In this document: in pieces, positions 59,886 through 64,000 of the stretch
Layout: the number at the start of each line of letters is the position of its first letter
Numbering within the stretch: the first letter of the stretch is position 1
Program-made: the position numbers and the translations under genes
The notes under the pieces: model-generated
What the model was told of the DNA's origin: nothing
Database searches by the model: none
Seen by the model: the letters and a program-made list of their open reading frames with translations, nothing else
Assembly (NCBI GenBank): GCA_014192425.1
Contig: BJHK01000008.1
Location: 62,001 to 126,000, forward strand
Direction: 5' to 3'
From: Planctomycetia bacterium
GTDB lineage: Bacteria; Planctomycetota; Planctomycetia; Pirellulales; UBA1268
Length of the DNA: 64,000 nt

Positions 59886-60953
59886 ATGCTGCAGTTCATC
59901 GGGATGCTCGCCGCCATCGCCCTCACGGCCTGCTGCTGGGGCGCCTACGGGCCGGTCCTTCACTTCGGCCGCGACGCGATGCATTCGAGCCTCCGGCCGT
60001 TCGTCTGCGTGGGTGCGGCCTACTTCCTGATCGCGGTGCTGTTCCCGGCGGCGATCCTCGCCGTCTGGGGCGAGCGCGGCCAGTGGACGGTGAAGGGAAC
60101 CGTCTGGAGCCTGCTGGCGGGAGCCGCCGGCGCGCTCGGCGCCCTCGGGGTGATCCTCGCCCTCGGCTTCGGCGGCCGGCCGATCTACGTGATGCCGCTC
60201 GTGTTCGGCGGGGCCCCGGTCGTGAACACGCTGCTGACCGCCTTCATGAACCGTGGCTTCTCCCAACTCAAGGCGCCGTTTCTGGCCGGCCTGCTCCTCG
60301 TCGTGACCGGCGCGGTGACGGTGCTCGTCTTCAAGCCGCAGGCGGCCGGGCACGGATCGCCGGCCACGGCCGCGCCGGCCGGCGCGGCGCACGCTTCCGG
60401 TCCGGCCGCCGGTGACACGGCGACCGACGAACCTGCCGCGGCCGTCCGGCCGGTCGAGAAAAAAGCCGAGCGGCTCGTCGAGGTGCTCCTCGCGACGCTC
60501 CTGGCGCTAGTCTGCTGGGGCGCCTACGGCCCGGTGCTGCACCGTGGCCAGGGGGCGATGGGGGGCAGCCGGCTGCGGCCGCTGTTGTGCATCGGCGCGG
60601 CCTACTTTTTGATCGCGGTGCTCGTGCCGCTGGCCCTGCTCGGGCCGATGGGAGATGCCGGAAGCTGGAACGTCGGCGGCACGCTCTGGAGTCTGGCGGC
60701 CGGCTCCCTCGGCGCCCTCGGCGCGCTCGGCACGATCCTCGCGTTCAATCTCGGCGGCAAGCCGTTCACGGTGATGCCGGTCGTGTTCGGCTGCGCGCCG
60801 GTGATCAACACGCTGACCACGCTCGCCCTGACCCGGACGCCGACCACGGCCGTCAGCCCGTTCTTCCTCGCCGGCATGCTCGTCGTCGGCGTGGGCGCCG
60901 CCACGGTGCTGGCCTTCGGCCCGCGCGGGCACGCCCCGGCGAAGCCGGCGTGA
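59886..60953 (+). CDS. Duplicated ten-helix membrane protein (EamA/DMT-like)
   Basis: 355 residues with GGAG upstream. Two repeats (about 1-155 and 200-350) of five or so helices share WGAYGPVLHxG, GAAYFLIAV, LWSLxAGxxGALGALGxILA and FGGxPxxVMPxVFG. A Pro/Ala-rich cytosolic linker (about 155-200) joins them. The arrangement is that of drug/metabolite-type transporters. Substrate unknown. Confidence 0.65.
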   Translation: MLQFIGMLAAIALTACCWGAYGPVLHFGRDAMHSSLRPFVCVGAAYFLIAVLFPAAILAVWGERGQWTVKGTVWSLLAGAAGALGALGVILALGFGGRPIYVMPLVFGGAPVVNTLLTAFMNRGFSQLKAPFLAGLLLVVTGAVTVLVFKPQAAGHGSPATAAPAGAAHASGPAAGDTATDEPAAAVRPVEKKAERLVEVLLATLLALVCWGAYGPVLHRGQGAMGGSRLRPLLCIGAAYFLIAVLVPLALLGPMGDAGSWNVGGTLWSLAAGSLGALGALGTILAFNLGGKPFTVMPVVFGCAPVINTLTTLALTRTPTTAVSPFFLAGMLVVGVGAATVLAFGPRGHAPAKPA

Positions 60954-61037
60954 TGCGGGTATCGGGGTTTCCCGTGCCCTTTCACCGTTCGTTCGCGGCG
61001 CTCTCGACACGCACGGTTCGGGGCTGCCCATGCCCCA

Positions 61038-61052
61038 TCGCCGGACGTTCGC
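61038..61052 (+). repeat. Intergenic repeat, copy 1
   Basis: TCGCCGGACGTTCGC, within a longer weakly matching context (61011-61052). It matches 63189-63203 exactly over 15 bp. The rest of 60954-61227 holds no gene. Confidence 0.6.
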
Positions 61053-61227
61053 GGATGCCTTCCTGGCATCCGCTCACTCAGACCGGCCTGCGCTTCGGCA
61101 TCCGGCCTGCGCTTGGCCGCTCAAGCCGGCTCCTGGGCATGGGCAACCCCTCACGGATTCATCGAGCATGAGGTCAACAAGAACCTGTCCCCGGTAGGAA
61201 CCGGATCGTGACGACGGTGATTCACGT

Positions 61228-61929
61228 TCAGGTGCCGCGGCGGCCGCCGAACCAGAGGATGTGGTGCCGCTGGGCGAGGCGGAAGCCGAGGCGGGCGCAT
61301 TCGCCGGCCAGCCAGGCGGACTGCGCCTGGAGTTCCGCGGCCGTGCGGGCCTGCGGCATGAGGAGCACGCGGCTCCGGTCGATCCCCGGGCCGAGGTCGT
61401 CGACCCAGCGGACCGTCTCCTCGATGTCGGCCGGCGTCTCGACGACGAACTTCAGCTGGTGGTCCGGGGCCGAGGCGACGAGGTCCCGAATCACGTCGTC
61501 GCGGCGCCGGGCCGCCTCGTGCCTGGCCGCCCAGCCTCCCGACGTGTCGGCCGGCGGCGCTGACGATGAGAGCTTGGGGCTGATCGACATCAGGTCGGAG
61601 GCGGGAGGGCCATCCGCCGGAATGACGGTTCCGGCCGTCTCGATCGTGACGTGGTAACCACGGTCCCGCAGGGCGGCACACAGCGGTCCGACGTCGGCTG
61701 CGAGCAGCGGCTCGCCGCCGGTGACCACGACGTGCCGGGGCCCGCATGCCTGCACGGCCGCGAGCACCGCGGGAACGTCCATCGTCTGCCCCTCGGGCTG
61801 CCACGAGGTGAAGGGCGTGTCGCACCATCCACAGCGCAGGTTGCAGCCGCTGGTGCGCACGAACGTGCTCGGCGTCCCCGCCAGCAGCCCCTCCCCCTGC
61901 AGCGACGCGTAGATCTCGGCGATCCTCAC
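61228..61929 (-). CDS. queE: 7-carboxy-7-deazaguanine synthase (radical SAM)
   Basis: 233 residues. SGCNLRCGWCDTP carries the CxxxCxxC cluster of the radical SAM fold. EIYASLQGEG, VVTGGEPLL and FGGRRG mark the QueE type. It converts 6-carboxytetrahydropterin to CDG in queuosine/preQ0 synthesis. The start gives standard length. queC lies upstream on the same strand, 19 bp away. Confidence 0.93.
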   Translation of the reverse strand: MRIAEIYASLQGEGLLAGTPSTFVRTSGCNLRCGWCDTPFTSWQPEGQTMDVPAVLAAVQACGPRHVVVTGGEPLLAADVGPLCAALRDRGYHVTIETAGTVIPADGPPASDLMSISPKLSSSAPPADTSGGWAARHEAARRRDDVIRDLVASAPDHQLKFVVETPADIEETVRWVDDLGPGIDRSRVLLMPQARTAAELQAQSAWLAGECARLGFRLAQRHHILWFGGRRGT

Positions 61930-61948
61930 GGTCCCGTCTCCCAGCCGC

Positions 61949-62731
61949 TCACCGCCACCGGTCCGGCGCGGACCGGGGATCGGTCACGCCGGCGGCGGCG
62001 AAGCCGGCGGCCCGCAGCAGACAGGCGTCGCACGTCCCGCAGGGACGGCCGTCCGCTCCCGGCTCGTAGCAGCTCGTCGTCAGGCCGGGATCGAGGCCGA
62101 GGGCGAGGCCCATGCGGACGATCGCCTCCTTGGAGAGTCCGGCGAGCGGCGCGAGGAACTCGACCGGCCGTCCCTCGACACCGGCCTTCGTGCCGAGCGC
62201 CGCCATGCGGGCGAAGGCCTCCAGGTATTCCGGCCGGCAGTCGGGGTAGCCGCTGTAATCCACGGCGTTGATGCCGATCACGATCGCCTCCGCCCTGCGG
62301 GCTTCGGCCAGCGCCAGGGCGAGCGACAGGAAGACGGTGTTGCGGGCGGGGACGTAGGTGGCCGGGATGCCGTGGGCGATGTCGGCCGCGGAGCGGCCGT
62401 GCGGCACGGCGATCGCCGCGTCGGTCAGCGCGCTTCCGCCGAACGCGGCGAGGTCGATCTTCAGCATGACGTGCGGGGCGATGCCGAGGGCCGCCGCCAC
62501 CTGCCGGGCGGCATCGAGTTCCGCCCGGTGCCGCTGGCCGTAGTCGATGGTCAGGGCGGTCAGCCGGAAACCCTGCGCCTGTGCCCAGCGGGCCGCGGTG
62601 GCCGAATCAAGGCCGCCGGAGAGGAGGGCCACGGCGTGCCGGCCGGCAGCCGGGCCTGTGCCGGGCCCCTGCCCTGCCGGAGAAGGATCGCCTGCCGGAG
62701 AAGGGGCGCCTATCGGTCCGGCTGAATTCAT
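61949..62731 (-). CDS. queC: 7-cyano-7-deazaguanine (preQ0) synthase
   Basis: 260 residues. ATP-dependent conversion of CDG to preQ0. The PP-loop is [10 protein letters not shown] (near 37). [19 protein letters not shown] and [14 protein letters not shown] follow. The zinc site is [10 protein letters not shown]. An unusual Pro/Gly/Ala N-terminal stretch of about 30 residues, coded by an 18-bp duplication, precedes the core; no other start is near the PP-loop. Confidence 0.95.
   Translation of the reverse strand: MNSAGPIGAPSPAGDPSPAGQGPGTGPAAGRHAVALLSGGLDSATAARWAQAQGFRLTALTIDYGQRHRAELDAARQVAAALGIAPHVMLKIDLAAFGGSALTDAAIAVPHGRSAADIAHGIPATYVPARNTVFLSLALALAEARRAEAIVIGINAVDYSGYPDCRPEYLEAFARMAALGTKAGVEGRPVEFLAPLAGLSKEAIVRMGLALGLDPGLTTSCYEPGADGRPCGTCDACLLRAAGFAAAGVTDPRSAPDRWR
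62673..62708 (-). repeat. 18-bp direct duplication in queC
   Basis: Copies at 62673-62690 and 62691-62708 with two mismatches. They encode GDPSPA/GAPSPA units in the low-complexity N-terminus of QueC. Confidence 0.85.
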
Positions 62732-62749
62732 GGCACACTCGCAACCATC

Positions 62750-63133
62750 ATGAGCACCTTCACATCTCCGTCCCGCGAGCAGTTGGAGACCTTTGCCAAC
62801 CAGTTTCCCGGGCGCGACTACACGATCGAGATCATCTGCCCCGAGTTCACCTCCGTCTGCCCGAAGACAGGGCAGCCGGACTTCGGCACGCTGACGTTCC
62901 GCTACGTCCCGGACCGGCTGTGCGTGGAACTCAAGAGCCTCAAAGTCTACCTGCAGTCGTTCCGCAACGAAGGGATCTTCTACGAGAACGTCAGCAACCG
63001 GATTTTCGACGACCTCGTCGCGGTGCTCCAGCCGCGCCGGATGACGCTCCTCGCCGAGTTCACGCCGCGGGGCGGCATCCGTTCCCGGATCGCGGTCTCC
63101 CACCCTGCTGCCGACCACCTCGGCCCCGTCTGA
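62750..63133 (+). CDS. queF: NADPH-dependent 7-cyano-7-deazaguanine reductase
   Basis: 127 residues, the short (B. subtilis) type. The catalytic Cys is in [14 protein letters not shown], with the substrate Asp nearby. [20 protein letters not shown] matches the QueF motif region. It reduces preQ0 to preQ1. The start is only 18 bp from queC on the other strand. Confidence 0.95.
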   Translation: MSTFTSPSREQLETFANQFPGRDYTIEIICPEFTSVCPKTGQPDFGTLTFRYVPDRLCVELKSLKVYLQSFRNEGIFYENVSNRIFDDLVAVLQPRRMTLLAEFTPRGGIRSRIAVSHPAADHLGPV

Positions 63134-63188
63134 TACGGGTCAGACTCGAGCCTCGCGCGGTTCGCTGGTCGGGGCCGCCCGCGCCCCG

Positions 63189-63203
63189 TCGCCGGACGTT
63201 CGC
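63189..63203 (+). repeat. Intergenic repeat, copy 2
   Basis: Identical over 15 bp to 61038-61052, in a similar context (63155-63203). It lies between queF and the glycosidase-like gene. Confidence 0.6.
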
Positions 63204-63230
63204 TTCAGCGGCCCCTCTCCGCGACGGTCA

Positions 63231-64000
63231 TCAGCGCTCGCGCCGGTTTCGTTCCTCGACGACGCCGCGAATGGCGTCCAGTTTGGCGGTCCCCTGCCCC
63301 TTGTCGGGAACGAGCCAACCTCCTTCGTCGATCTCGTTCCAGGCGTAGAACAACATCGTCTTCGCCTCAGCGGCATCTGGATTCGCATCGACCCAGGCGA
63401 AGGCCGAGCGGACGTGGGCCGCCAACGCGTCGGGGGTGGGCTGCTGCCTGTCCCCGAGGTTGTCGCGTGGTCCGCCCCAGCCAGCGGTCAGATTCGGCAC
63501 CACCTTCCTGCCGGTCGCCTTCATCCCGTCCCAGTGCCGGGCGTGGGCCTTGCAGAGTCCGGCGTAATCGGGACCGCCGAAGGTGGTGTAGGCGCCCATC
63601 GCGTCCAGGCCCGCGCCCTCGACCGCCGCGGCGCCCGCCGCCGGCGACTGCGTCATCGCCACGAAGTAGGGGTTCTTCTGGCCGGAATCGATGATTCGCT
63701 TGCGCAGGTTCTCGATGTGGGCCCGTGCCTTTTCCATTGACCCGAACACCCTCTCGGGGGATTCGGAGTTGTCCCAGAACATCAGGTACAGGAGTGGACG
63801 GCCGCCGGCGACCTTCTGGTAGTTCGGCTCCTGCATCATGTCGATCCACTCACGGATCTCATCCTCGTTCTGCCGGGGATAGACGATCAGGCAGAAGTTG
63901 ATGTCGGCCTTGTGTTTGCTCTTCAGATACAGCCGCCGCGCCCGATTCAAATTGTCGTGTTCGAACCCGTCGCCCCTGGCTCCCTTCCAGTAGTAGATGA
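63231..64000 (-). CDS. GH99-like/WbsX-type glycosidase, C-terminal part (5' end outside window)
   Basis: The frame is open to the window end. It reads YYWKGARGDGFEHDNLNR, ADINFCLIVYPRQNEDEIRE, then PLLYLMFWDN, PYFVAMTQ, VVPNLTAGWGGPRDN and a final MLFYAWNEIDEGGWLVPD. The TIM-barrel order and the closing WNEIDEGG-type motif resemble GH99-like endo-mannanase or WbsX domains. The catalytic acid cannot be assigned from this fragment. Confidence 0.55.
   Translation of the reverse strand, partial: IYYWKGARGDGFEHDNLNRARRLYLKSKHKADINFCLIVYPRQNEDEIREWIDMMQEPNYQKVAGGRPLLYLMFWDNSESPERVFGSMEKARAHIENLRKRIIDSGQKNPYFVAMTQSPAAGAAAVEGAGLDAMGAYTTFGGPDYAGLCKAHARHWDGMKATGRKVVPNLTAGWGGPRDNLGDRQQPTPDALAAHVRSAFAWVDANPDAAEAKTMLFYAWNEIDEGGWLVPDKGQGTAKLDAIRGVVEERNRRER

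Overview
The window is high-GC (about 70% by eye) bacterial chromosome, most likely from a planctomycete. The pointers are an ATP synthase whose c and b subunits start with export-signal-like leaders, a fused AroDE, an Ile/Ala tRNA pair with no rRNA genes beside it, a long basic S18, a glycine-rich RRM protein, and several secreted or lipid-anchored proteins of repeat or BON type. Gene density is high, and many neighbours are coupled by ATGA or GTGA stop/start overlaps.

Layout. 1-7192 (+): the end of mutL, then aroDE-aroK-prepilin peptidase, an OmpA-type lipoprotein, hisH-hisA and cysE. 7357-16541 (-): an alpha/beta hydrolase and a complete F1Fo operon read in the order atpZ-atpI-like-atpB-E-F-H-A-G-D-C. 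16582-23262: corA (+), tRNA-Gln (-), a small conserved ORF (+), histidine kinase, uvrB and comEA-like (-), nadC (+), rpsU (-). 23647-34925: typA and tRNA-Ala/tRNA-Ile (-), then a TlpA-like thioredoxin, a BON protein, a lipoprotein, an ExbB/ExbD pair with a toroid protein, and two TatA/B genes (all +).

34926-47584 is the accessory region. Three paralogous secreted solenoid-repeat proteins bracket a 6.5-kb element integrated in tRNA-Val(CAC), followed by IS21 and IS256 scraps, a DUF433/DUF5615 toxin-antitoxin pair and a GIY-YIG remnant. The element carries a tyrosine integrase, a DUF3987/TOPRIM primase, an AlpA-like excisionase, a LexA-like repressor with a nearby palindrome, an HTH protein, a prohead-protease-like protein and one unknown gene. 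This content is satellite-like rather than a full prophage. The att core lies in frame inside the integrase gene. In the integrated state the integrase ends inside the tRNA, while its in-frame C-terminal tail of about 70 codons is stranded 5 kb away at attR. Excision would rejoin the two parts.

47585-64000: RRM protein, S18, thioesterase, an ABC ATPase with a giant FtsX-type permease (+), a pseudoprotease and an HtrA-type PDZ protease (-), a duplicated secretin-N-like protein, a GT9 glycosyltransferase and a duplicated membrane protein (+), the preQ0/preQ1 genes queE-queC (-) and queF (+), and the 3' end of a glycosidase-like gene running off the window.
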